Origin: an uncultured Clostridia bacterium
Lineage (GTDB): Bacteria > Bacillota > Clostridia > Oscillospirales > Ruminococcaceae
Direction: 5' to 3'
Assembly (NCBI GenBank): GCA_938014855.1
Contig: CALLQM010000350.1
Span: 1 to 6,273 of the forward strand
DNA: 6,273 nucleotides
Shown piece after piece: positions 1-5,821 of the stretch. The notes beneath the pieces are model-generated. The model saw only the letters and a list, made by a program, of their open reading frames with translations, was not told where the DNA came from and did no database searches. Numbering within the stretch: position 1 is the first letter of the stretch; each line of letters begins with the position of its first letter. A program made the translations under genes and the position numbers.

Positions 1-377
1 TACCGCGTATTTGGCATCTGGGTTATGGACGATTTGCGCAAACCACCCTGCACCCAGCACCATCATGACCGAGCCGCACAATCCAATTCCGACAAAAACG
101 GTCGCTGAAAGACGCAGCATGCGTCTAGCATCGCGTGCAAGTCCCCGCGCCATGCTTTCACTCACCAGTTTAGAAACCGCTACCGGAACCCCTGAGACAA
201 AGAGAGCGTACAACGGATAATAAAGATCATAAGCCACATTGAAATAGCTCATGCCACCCCGCCAAGAATATTAGTAAGCGGAATTTTAAAAAGCGCGCCA
301 ATCAGCTTTACTGCGACGGTTCCCGCCGCAAGAACAATCATACCATAGAGATATCCCTGTTTCGGATGTCTGGTCAT
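1..377 (-). pseudogene. SpoVB/MurJ-like lipid flippase, 5' part, frameshifted after codon 42
   Basis: This is the N-terminal part of an oligosaccharide/lipid-II flippase of the MurJ/SpoVB (MVF/MOP) superfamily, a polytopic membrane protein that moves undecaprenyl-linked precursors across the membrane for cell wall or spore cortex synthesis. The ATG at 377-375 has a purine-rich GGCGGA stretch just upstream, and a stop codon a few codons before it rules out a longer frame. Codons 1-42 give a first membrane helix (about residues 9-30) and the family signature KIPLTNILGG, then run into TGA at 251-249. The expected continuation resumes one frame over at 252, with MSYFNVAYDLYYPLY and later VPVAVSKLVSE, and stays open to base 1. 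Inserting one G near 254-256 would restore GGVGMSYF, the family consensus. The gene could be a true pseudogene, a sequencing error, or translated by restart at the overlapping ATGA. Family assignment is firm; SpoVB versus MurJ cannot be decided from this piece. Confidence 0.78.
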
Positions 378-428
378 TCTTCCGCCTGCCTTTCTGCAAC
401 ATTACAGCTATATTAAAACACAAAATAA

Positions 429-457
429 ATTATAACTAAGAAACGTTTAAGAAACAT
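429..457 (-). promoter_or_regulatory. Possible promoter of the flippase gene
   Basis: The minus strand carries a perfect TATAAT at 434-429, about 50 nt before the flippase ATG. The matching -35 region, 17 nt upstream at 457-452, reads ATGTTT and is poor, so only the -10 box is convincing. It lies back to back with the mtnN promoter, and their -35 regions touch at 452-462. If both are real, one bound regulator could affect both genes. Confidence 0.35.
438..455 (+). repeat. AAGAAAC direct repeat upstream of the mtnN promoter
   Basis: The heptamer AAGAAAC occurs at 438-444 and again at 449-455, with starts 11 bp apart, about one helical turn. The second copy ends one base before the -35 box of the mtnN promoter. 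Tandem heptamers at 11-bp phasing next to a -35 box are typical of sites for dimeric activators such as response regulators. The identity of any binder is unknown, and an AT-rich region can produce such repeats by chance. Confidence 0.4.
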
Positions 458-478
458 TGAATTGTACGGAACAATGTT
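453..478. repeat. Inverted repeats over the mtnN -35 box and spacer
   Basis: AACATTG at 453-459 is matched by its reverse complement CAATGTT at 472-478, giving 7-bp perfect arms around 12 nt. Nested inside it is a second inverted repeat, ATTGT at 461-465 and ACAAT at 471-475. The structure covers the -35 element and the spacer of the mtnN promoter, where a repressor would block RNA polymerase. It lies upstream of the expected transcript start, so a DNA operator is more likely than an RNA hairpin. No known operator consensus was recognised. Confidence 0.35.
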
Positions 479-485
479 GTAAAAT
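457..485 (+). promoter_or_regulatory. SigA-type promoter of mtnN
   Basis: TTGAAT at 457-462 and TAAAAT at 480-485 are separated by exactly 17 nt, a good match to the TTGACA/TATAAT housekeeping consensus (4/6 and 5/6). The expected transcript start near 491-493 leaves a leader of about 22 nt before the ATG, with room for the ribosome binding site and little else. This placement also argues against any upstream start codon for the gene. Confidence 0.72.
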
Positions 486-513
486 AACTTCATTAACTTT
501 GGGAGGATTTATT

Positions 514-1191
514 ATGAAAACCATTGGCATTATATGTGCCCTTGAAAGTGAACTAAAACGTATCCGTGAGGCTTTGAACGGTAAACCCGAAAAAGTCGGC
601 CTTTATACATTTTATGTTGCAGATTCCGGAAAAAAACGTATTATCGCGGCTCAATGCGGTATTGGTAAAGTAAACGCCGCAGCTTGCGCACAAATGCTCA
701 TTTCTAATTTCCATGTAGATTGCATTCTTAACAGCGGTGTTTCCGGTTCGCTGTCGGACAAGCTCCATATCATGGATATTGTAGCCGCAACGGATGTGGC
801 TTATCATGACATGCTCGCTCGATTTCTTGCCGGCGATTATTTTCCGGGTACGGCTTATTTTCCAGCTGACGAGCAGATTTCTGCACTTACTGCTGAGATC
901 TGCGCAGAGCAGGGAATTCCTTGTCTGCGCGGTAGAGTGGTGTCCGGGGATCAGTTCGTTATCGATTCCGCTAAAAAATCAAAAATCATAGAGGATACTC
1001 AAGGAATCACGACCGAAATGGAAGGAGCCGCGATTGGCCATGTCTGCTATTTAAACCAAATTCCGTTTGGAATTATTCGATGCATTTCCGACGGTGCGGA
1101 CGATCAGGGAAATAACGATTTCGATACCTTTGTGATACATGCCGCAGAGCGCTGTGCAGGTATTACACTTGCTATGATCGAACGTCTGTAA
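514..1191 (+). CDS. mtnN: 5'-methylthioadenosine/S-adenosylhomocysteine nucleosidase
   Basis: The 225-residue protein cleaves the adenine from 5'-methylthioadenosine, S-adenosylhomocysteine and, in known family members, 5'-deoxyadenosine. It acts in the cytoplasm in methionine salvage, the activated methyl cycle and the autoinducer-2 route. The landmarks of the family are present: GIICALESE with the catalytic-site glutamate E13, CGIGKVNAA (48-56), YHD (97-99), VSGDQF (143-148), the ribose-binding EME at 168-170, and ISDGAD (191-196) with the catalytic acid D193. Length is normal for the family. I chose the ATG at 514 because GGGAGG at 501-506 sits 7 nt before it; an upstream in-frame TTG at 457 falls inside the promoter. 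The gene is alone on the plus strand, with its own promoter and terminator. It also removes the 5'-deoxyadenosine released by radical SAM enzymes such as nearby HemZ, a metabolic link only. Confidence 0.96.
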   Translation: MKTIGIICALESELKRIREALNGKPEKVGLYTFYVADSGKKRIIAAQCGIGKVNAAACAQMLISNFHVDCILNSGVSGSLSDKLHIMDIVAATDVAYHDMLARFLAGDYFPGTAYFPADEQISALTAEICAEQGIPCLRGRVVSGDQFVIDSAKKSKIIEDTQGITTEMEGAAIGHVCYLNQIPFGIIRCISDGADDQGNNDFDTFVIHAAERCAGITLAMIERL

Positions 1192-1206
1192 AACCTCATA
1201 TAAAGT

Positions 1207-1250
1207 ACAAGCCGACTTTCCGAGCAATCGAAAAGTCGGCTTGTTTTAAT
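1207..1250 (+). terminator. Hairpin terminator shared by mtnN and the MATE gene
   Basis: A 13-bp perfect stem (1207-1219 with 1232-1244, core AAGCCGACTTT) is followed inward by one C/A mismatch and three more pairs closing on a GCAA tetraloop (1224-1227, GNRA type). On the plus strand TTTTAATTT follows, giving a standard intrinsic terminator 16 nt after the mtnN stop. On the minus strand the C/A mismatch becomes a G-U pair, so the stem is continuous over 17 pairs, but the tract after it (ACTTTATAT) is weaker. The hairpin lies 6 nt beyond the MATE stop and probably ends both convergent transcripts. Confidence 0.88.
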
Positions 1251-2609
1251 TTAGTCCGGCATCTCAATAATGTAGTTGTGATAAACGCTTCGGAACATAA
1301 ACAGCGCCATCACCACTGCGGCAACTTCCGCCAAAACAAACGAATACCATACAGCATTAAGACCGAAGTACGTTGCAAAGAAATACGCTAACGGCAAAAT
1401 GAAAATTAATTGTCGTGTAACTGCCATCAGCAGACTGAGCATTCCATTTCCCACCGCCTGAAACACAGACGACAACACAATTGCAACTCCTGCGCCTAAA
1501 AAGCTCAGACTGATAATACGGAGCGCTGGAACACCGATTTCAACCATTGTATCCGATGCTTTAAACATGGCAAACAGCTGTGTTGGAAGAAGTTGAAAGA
1601 TCAGCGTTCCCACCGTCATAATTCCTAACGCATACAAAACTGCATCCCGTATCGAGTGAAGGATTCGGCTCTTTTTGCGTGCACCAAAATTGTAAGCCAC
1701 AATCGGGATAAGACCATTTGTAAGCCCAAATACAGGCATAAAGATAAAGCTCTGAAGCTTAAAGTAAACGCCGAATACAGAAACGGCCGTTTCTGTAAAC
1801 ATCAGCAGAATCTTATTCATTCCAATGGTCATAACCGTTGCAATCGACTGCATGACAATGGATGGTACGCCCACCTTGTAGATTTCACGAATAATGCGCT
1901 TATTTGGCTTAAAACTGCGCATATGCAAACTGACCTCTTTATTTTTATAATGATTAAAGACAAAGCCTAGGATCATTGCTACGATTTGCCCAATTACTGT
2001 GGCAGTTGCGGCTCCTGCAACGCCCATTCGGGGCATTCCAAAATAGCCAAAGATTAAGATTGGGTCTAAGATAATGTTGACAATCGCGCCTAAACTCTGC
2101 GTAATCATATTATATATGGTGATACCCGTTGCCTGCATGATTCGTTCTACCGTTAACTGCATAAACAGTCCAAACGAAAAAATAGTACAAATCTGCAAAT
2201 ATTGCGTTCCCATCTCAACCACTTCTTGAGTTTGCGTAAACATTTTTAAAAATGTTTCTGAAAAAAGCCCTCCAATTACAGCAAATGCAATCCAACTTAA
2301 TACTGCCAAGAATATTCCATTTTCCGCTGTTGCATTCGCATCCTCAAATTTCTTTTCTCCAAGGCGTCTGGATAGCAATGAATTGATACCAACACCAGTT
2401 CCGACACCAACCGCAATGATTAAATTCTGCACCGGAAAAGCCAGTGACACAGCCGTAAGTGCATTTTCACTATAATGTGCAACAAAAATACTATCTACAA
2501 CATTGTACATTGCTTGTACAAGCATTGAAATCATAACCGGCAGAGACATGGAAATCAATAGTTTTCCAACCGGCATGGTCCCCATTTTATTTTCTTTTCT
2601 TTCTTCCAT
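1251..2609 (-). CDS. MATE family multidrug/sodium antiporter
   Basis: This 452-residue integral membrane protein belongs to the MATE branch of the MOP flippase superfamily, which exports cationic drugs or metabolites in exchange for Na+ or H+. About twelve hydrophobic helices in two halves are visible. Marks of the family include VVDSIFVAHY (37-46) in the first helices, LDPILIFGYFGMPRMGVAGAA (181-201) in the N-terminal lobe, and PVFGLTNGLIPIVAYNFGA (292-310) in the C-terminal lobe. It resembles the MepA-like group common in Clostridia more than NorM. The start at 2609 is supported by AAGGA at 2622-2618, 8 nt upstream; an internal Met at residue 9 has no better site. It is the last minus-strand gene before the convergent mtnN. 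No clear promoter was found in 2610-2670, so expression may depend on readthrough past the upstream hairpin. The true substrate cannot be told from sequence. Confidence 0.94.
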   Translation of the reverse strand: MEERKENKMGTMPVGKLLISMSLPVMISMLVQAMYNVVDSIFVAHYSENALTAVSLAFPVQNLIIAVGVGTGVGINSLLSRRLGEKKFEDANATAENGIFLAVLSWIAFAVIGGLFSETFLKMFTQTQEVVEMGTQYLQICTIFSFGLFMQLTVERIMQATGITIYNMITQSLGAIVNIILDPILIFGYFGMPRMGVAGAATATVIGQIVAMILGFVFNHYKNKEVSLHMRSFKPNKRIIREIYKVGVPSIVMQSIATVMTIGMNKILLMFTETAVSVFGVYFKLQSFIFMPVFGLTNGLIPIVAYNFGARKKSRILHSIRDAVLYALGIMTVGTLIFQLLPTQLFAMFKASDTMVEIGVPALRIISLSFLGAGVAIVLSSVFQAVGNGMLSLLMAVTRQLIFILPLAYFFATYFGLNAVWYSFVLAEVAAVVMALFMFRSVYHNYIIEMPD

Positions 2610-2639
2610 TTAATCGATCCTTACGTTTTAAATTTATGC

Positions 2640-2666
2640 ATCGCTAACTTTGTTATTTAAAGCGAT
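2640..2666. repeat. Inverted repeat in the leader of the MATE gene
   Basis: ATCGCT at 2640-2645 is matched by AGCGAT at 2661-2666 around a 15-nt AT-rich spacer, 31 nt upstream of the MATE start codon. It could be a regulator's operator, since MATE pumps are often controlled by local repressors, or a weak RNA stem in the leader. No adjacent regulator gene is present in the window, and arms of six bases can arise by chance. Confidence 0.28.
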
Positions 2667-2670
2667 AGAA

Positions 2671-2697
2671 AGCGGCCACCCAAGGCGGGTGACCGCT
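2671..2697 (-). terminator. Hairpin terminator after the zinc-ribbon gene
   Basis: Eleven-base arms at 2671-2681 and 2687-2697 pair around a 5-nt loop, about 40 nt after the zinc-ribbon stop. On the minus strand the stem is complete with one G-U wobble; on the plus strand the same position would be a C/A mismatch, so the structure is made for minus-strand RNA. The following TTTCTAT tract is short and interrupted, so termination may be partial and allow readthrough into the MATE gene. A small competing palindrome, GCTGAA/TTCAGC at 2695-2707, overlaps its outer arm. Confidence 0.68.
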
Positions 2698-2737
2698 GAA
2701 TTTCAGCTCTGAGTCCGCAAATCAATACTCACTGTGT

Positions 2738-3148
2738 TCAGTCGTTCGTATCTGTATCAGTCGTCTCACAAGACGGTTCTGGATCTTGAATTTTGAGCGA
2801 AGCACCGCAGCGGGCACAATATAGAGCGCCTTTCGGGTTTGCCGCCATACACTGCGAACATTTCACTACATTTTTCATTTGATCCAGTTGATGGTTGAGT
2901 TCTTCCAGCTCTTCTTTCTGAGACTGAATCTCCGAAACACACATATGGATTAATTCTTCGTTTTCCGCCCCGGCTTTATTTAATTCAAAAACGATTTCGC
3001 CTAGTTTTTGAAAATTCGCATCAATATCTGCTTTCAGCTGGGTCACTTGAAGATGCATCTTTGTCAGTTCCATAACTTCTTGGGTCTTGCTCCCAGCAGC
3101 CCCGGCTAAATCTTTTGCTTTTAAGATCAGCTCATCCAGTTTATTCAT
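2738..3148 (-). CDS. Coiled-coil protein with C-terminal zinc ribbon, function unknown
   Basis: This 136-residue protein has no signal peptide or membrane segment and is probably cytoplasmic. Residues about 20-95 are polar and heptad-like (for example KEELEELNHQLDQMKNVV), predicting a long helix or coiled coil. The C-terminal part holds a treble-clef or rubredoxin-type zinc ribbon with CSQC at 97-100 and CARCG at 111-115, then an acidic Asp/Glu/Thr-rich tail. Such small helical zinc-ribbon proteins are common in Clostridia and usually have no assigned role; binding of nucleic acid or protein would be a guess. I start it at 3148 because AGGAGG at 3164-3159 precedes that ATG by 10 nt. The in-frame ATG at 3205 lies between the -35 and -10 boxes of the promoter, upstream of the expected transcript start. 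It follows hemZ by 95 nt but has its own promoter and terminator. Confidence 0.85.
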   Translation of the reverse strand: MNKLDELILKAKDLAGAAGSKTQEVMELTKMHLQVTQLKADIDANFQKLGEIVFELNKAGAENEELIHMCVSEIQSQKEELEELNHQLDQMKNVVKCSQCMAANPKGALYCARCGASLKIQDPEPSCETTDTDTND

Positions 3149-3188
3149 ATCAAATGACCCTCCTGCTATTGCTTGTGTAGTTAGTTTA

Positions 3189-3217
3189 ATTATACTCTGA
3201 AACACTACCGATTACAA
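3189..3217 (-). promoter_or_regulatory. SigA-type promoter of the zinc-ribbon gene
   Basis: On the minus strand TTGTAA at 3217-3212 and a perfect TATAAT at 3194-3189 are separated by 17 nt, matching the housekeeping consensus at 4/6 and 6/6. The transcript should begin near 3182, giving a leader of roughly 34 nt before the ATG at 3148. The promoter begins 27 nt after the hemZ stop, and no terminator hairpin is visible between them, so this gene may also receive readthrough from the relA-hemZ operon. Confidence 0.75.
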
Positions 3218-3243
3218 GCCGCTATTTTCATTTTTAGACGGTA

Positions 3244-4689
3244 TTATCTAAGAAATTGCATAATTTTTTGTTTTCGCTCTTTTATAGTTTCAAACCGTTC
3301 GATGTATTCGTATGGGTATTTATAGTTAAAAATGCGTTTAATTTCACCGGTTTCCGGATGGTAAAGCTTGGTGGAAGCTCCCGCGCCAACCGCAAAGATG
3401 GAGTGCGATTCGTCCATGATATAAACGTTATACAAGCCTTCTGTCCCCGGTTTTGCATAGCCCACATTTTCCAGCGCAGATAACGAGCCGTTTTGTCGAT
3501 AAAGATAATAAGGACGATATCCTGCCTGAATGACTTTTTCTCTTGCATAATCCACCATATCGCCAACCAAAGCCAATTCTTCCCTTGCTCTTTCAAAGGT
3601 TAAATCCGCAGAACGTTTGACGGTCAGAGTGTGTACCGTGATATTTTCAGGATTCATCGCCAAAACACCGTCCACGGATGAACGGAACCCTTCCAAAGTA
3701 TCCGTCGGCAAACCGGCTATCAAATCCATATTGATATTCTGACAGCCACAGGAGCGTGCAAGCGCGTATGCCTCGCGTATCTGCTCAGCGGTATGTCTTC
3801 TGCCTACCGCAGAAAGAACGGAATCGCAAAGCGTCTGCGGATTGATGCTGATACGATCCGCGCCAGCCGCTTGGATCGCTTCCAGCTTTTCGCGCGATAT
3901 GGTATCCGGCCTGCCCGCCTCCACGGTATACTCCCAAACATTTTTCATATCAAAATAAGATGATATCGTTGTGCAAATACGTGTCAATTGGTCAGCGGAA
4001 AGCGTTGTGGGCGTCCCGCCGCCAAAGTAAACCGTTTTTAACTGAAGTCCCAATTTTTGAGCAATCTCTGCCGTATAACGCAATTCCTCGCAGAGCTTGT
4101 CCACATAATCAGGAATCAGTTTTGCCGCCTTTTCAATTGAATGTGAAACAAACGAACAATAGGAACATCGTGTGGGACAAAATGGGATTGAAATATAAAG
4201 CGAAAAGCTGTTTTCACTTTGGTTATCCAAAAGTTCTTTTTGCACGTTTGCAGTCTGCATAGCCAACGCAAATCGCTCTTCACTCATACGGCAGTCATCA
4301 ACAAAATGAGCCCGCAGTGCTTGCTCATCGTCACCCCTGCGCATACGCGAAAGAAACAGCTTTACTGGACGAATGCCGGTAAGCACACCCCAAGGCGGCT
4401 GAAAGCTGGTTGCCTCGGACAAAATTTTATAGATCATCACACCAAACTTATGCTCGATATCATTTTGTCTATCTTCCGGCAATGCCTCATCCTGCAATTG
4501 ATAGCGTGTTTCGCCAAAAGGAACACCATAAACATACAGGTTTCTGCCGTCTAATTTTGTACACAAATACCGTGTTTGATCATCCTGCGGTTCTCCTTCG
4601 GCAACTTCTACTTTTTCACCAAAATAAAACATCTGCGCAACACGTTGAAGTTCGTAGCCAAAATGGTGTCCTTTAATAAAGACCGTCAT
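3244..4689 (-). CDS. hemZ: HemZ-type radical SAM coproporphyrinogen dehydrogenase
   Basis: The 481-residue protein belongs to the HemZ group of oxygen-independent coproporphyrinogen III oxidase-like radical SAM enzymes. The named reaction is oxidative decarboxylation of coproporphyrinogen III to protoporphyrinogen IX using S-adenosylmethionine and a [4Fe-4S] cluster. An N-terminal domain of about 160 residues, ending with the HemZ-typical GVLTGIRPVKLFLSR (101-115), precedes the radical SAM barrel. The cluster motif CPTRCSYCSF has C171, C175 and C178; GGGTPT (223-228) and EAGRPD (257-262) follow, then GLPTDT (326-331) and the HemZ mark GYRPYYLYRQ (390-399). Length fits the family. The start at 4689 overlaps the upstream gene by 17 nt and is preceded 7 nt away by GAGGGAG (4703-4697), suggesting translational coupling. 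No other haem gene is in view, and many anaerobes carry HemZ without a full haem pathway, so the physiological substrate is uncertain. Confidence 0.93.
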   Translation of the reverse strand: MTVFIKGHHFGYELQRVAQMFYFGEKVEVAEGEPQDDQTRYLCTKLDGRNLYVYGVPFGETRYQLQDEALPEDRQNDIEHKFGVMIYKILSEATSFQPPWGVLTGIRPVKLFLSRMRRGDDEQALRAHFVDDCRMSEERFALAMQTANVQKELLDNQSENSFSLYISIPFCPTRCSYCSFVSHSIEKAAKLIPDYVDKLCEELRYTAEIAQKLGLQLKTVYFGGGTPTTLSADQLTRICTTISSYFDMKNVWEYTVEAGRPDTISREKLEAIQAAGADRISINPQTLCDSVLSAVGRRHTAEQIREAYALARSCGCQNINMDLIAGLPTDTLEGFRSSVDGVLAMNPENITVHTLTVKRSADLTFERAREELALVGDMVDYAREKVIQAGYRPYYLYRQNGSLSALENVGYAKPGTEGLYNVYIMDESHSIFAVGAGASTKLYHPETGEIKRIFNYKYPYEYIERFETIKERKQKIMQFLR

Positions 4690-5320
4690 CGGTATGCTCC
4701 CTCATGTATGGATTCTGTGCGCGCTCACTATCCAGTGTACTTTCCGGACCATGACCGGGCAGCACACGATAATCGCCTTTGAGTGCGGCAAGCTTTTTGA
4801 GCGATTCCTGCAAAGTTGCAAAATCTCCCCCATAAAGGTCGCAACGCCCCACGTCACCGCAGAACAGCGTATCCCCGGAGAACAGCAGATCTCCGCAGAG
4901 ATAGCTTACACCGCCGCGGGTATGTCCCGGAGTATCGATCACAGAAAAAGTAAGGCTGCCTACCGTGAGCTGATCCCCATCTGCGAGCAGCAGATCAGGT
5001 GCCATAATATAGTCTTTTTCGTCCATCATGCGGGAAGTGGCAAGGCTTTTTGTAACATCGGAAAGTTGTTCTGCATCGTTTTTACCGATTGCAAGTTTAC
5101 AATCGTCGTATTTGCTTAGTATGCTTTTGACCGCACCGATATGGTCATAATGTCCATGCGTAAGCAAAATATATTCCGGTTTAAAATTATGAACCTGCAA
5201 AAAGTCAATCAGTTTTTCGTCCTGAGCACCGGGATCGATGACTGCACATTTGCCGCTCTCGTCCACAACAATATAGCAATTGGTTCCAATCGTTCCGACA
5301 GGTTTTACGTAAAGCTTCAT
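4673..5320 (-). CDS. MBL-fold hydrolase, glyoxalase II-like (YqgX type)
   Basis: This 215-residue cytoplasmic protein is a metallo-beta-lactamase-fold hydrolase of the hydroxyacylglutathione hydrolase-like group. Relatives hydrolyse thioesters or similar small metabolites with a two-metal centre. The metal ligands are all visible: THGHYDH (54-60, with H55, H57, D59 and H60), PGHT with H133, SGDTLF with D150, and LPGHGPES with H190. Glutathione is rare in Clostridia, so another thiol or a different substrate is likely; this is inference. The start is fixed by AAGGAG at 5333-5328, 7 nt upstream, whose first bases are the stop codon of dtd, 11 nt away. It overlaps hemZ by 17 nt. Its place between dtd and hemZ matches the order I know from other Firmicutes, suggesting shared regulation rather than a shared pathway. 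Confidence 0.92.
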   Translation of the reverse strand: MKLYVKPVGTIGTNCYIVVDESGKCAVIDPGAQDEKLIDFLQVHNFKPEYILLTHGHYDHIGAVKSILSKYDDCKLAIGKNDAEQLSDVTKSLATSRMMDEKDYIMAPDLLLADGDQLTVGSLTFSVIDTPGHTRGGVSYLCGDLLFSGDTLFCGDVGRCDLYGGDFATLQESLKKLAALKGDYRVLPGHGPESTLDSERAQNPYMREHTDDGLY

Positions 5321-5331
5321 ATTGTCACTCC

Positions 5332-5790
5332 TTATCGTTTCATAATTTCGTCCGTATCCAACAGAATGGTTACAGGCCCGTCATTTTGCAGGCTTACCTG
5401 CATATCAGCGCCAAACTCACCGGTCTGCACCAAACCAACTCCGGTATCTTTTACCGCCGCGATAAAACGCTCATACAAAGCGTTCGCAATATCCGGCTTT
5501 GCGGAGTCAGTAAAAGAAGGACGGCGACCATGCCTAGCGTCTGCACCCAATGTAAAATTGGAAACAATCAGCATTCCGCCTCCGATATCCAGCAAAGAAC
5601 GATTCATTTTCCCATTATCATCTTCAAATATACGCAGATTCGCAGTTTTTTCTGCTAAGAAATCCGCCTGTTCAACATCGTCGCCTTTCATAACGCCAAG
5701 CAATACCATAAGACCTTGTTCGATCTTCCCGACTGTTTTTCCTTCAATTGTCACGTCGGCATGGCGTACCCGCTGTAAAATTGCTCTCAT
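5332..5790 (-). CDS. dtd: D-aminoacyl-tRNA deacylase
   Basis: The 152-residue cytoplasmic enzyme removes D-amino acids, and glycine from mischarged tRNA(Ala), from tRNA, acting as a proofreading step before protein synthesis. The N-terminus MRAILQRV, the central ANLRIFEDDNGKMN (50-63), GRRPSFTDSAKP (88-99), FGADMQV (126-132) and the active-site NDGPVT (136-141, with the Gly-cisPro pair G138-P139) place it firmly in the family, at normal length. The usual SQFTL motif reads SNFTL (77-81), so the conserved Gln is Asn78. The start is supported by AGGAG at 5802-5798, 7 nt upstream. It lies 31 nt after relA and 11 nt before the MBL gene, within the operon; the relA-dtd pairing is widespread in Firmicutes. 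Confidence 0.96.
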   Translation of the reverse strand: MRAILQRVRHADVTIEGKTVGKIEQGLMVLLGVMKGDDVEQADFLAEKTANLRIFEDDNGKMNRSLLDIGGGMLIVSNFTLGADARHGRRPSFTDSAKPDIANALYERFIAAVKDTGVGLVQTGEFGADMQVSLQNDGPVTILLDTDEIMKR

Positions 5791-5821
5791 AACGCTTCTC
5801 CTAATACTCTATTCTTTTCGC

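Noticed and set aside
11..220. Plus-strand open frame at the left edge
   Set aside because: The opposite strand encodes clear SpoVB/MurJ-like flippase sequence over the same bases.
457..513. N-terminal extension of mtnN from the in-frame TTG at 457
   Set aside because: The TTG is the start of the -35 box, the extension does not resemble the family, and the ATG at 514 has a correctly spaced GGGAGG.
3149..3205. 19-residue N-terminal extension of the zinc-ribbon protein from the ATG at 3205
   Set aside because: It spans the -10 box and lies upstream of the expected transcript start; the ATG at 3148 has a good ribosome binding site.
3206..3243. Terminator after hemZ
   Set aside because: Only a 5-bp match (TACCG/CGGTA) separated by a long loop was found, with no T-tract after it.
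4694..5119. Plus-strand open frame of 141 codons
   Set aside because: It lies entirely within the MBL hydrolase gene on the other strand, which has complete metal-binding motifs.
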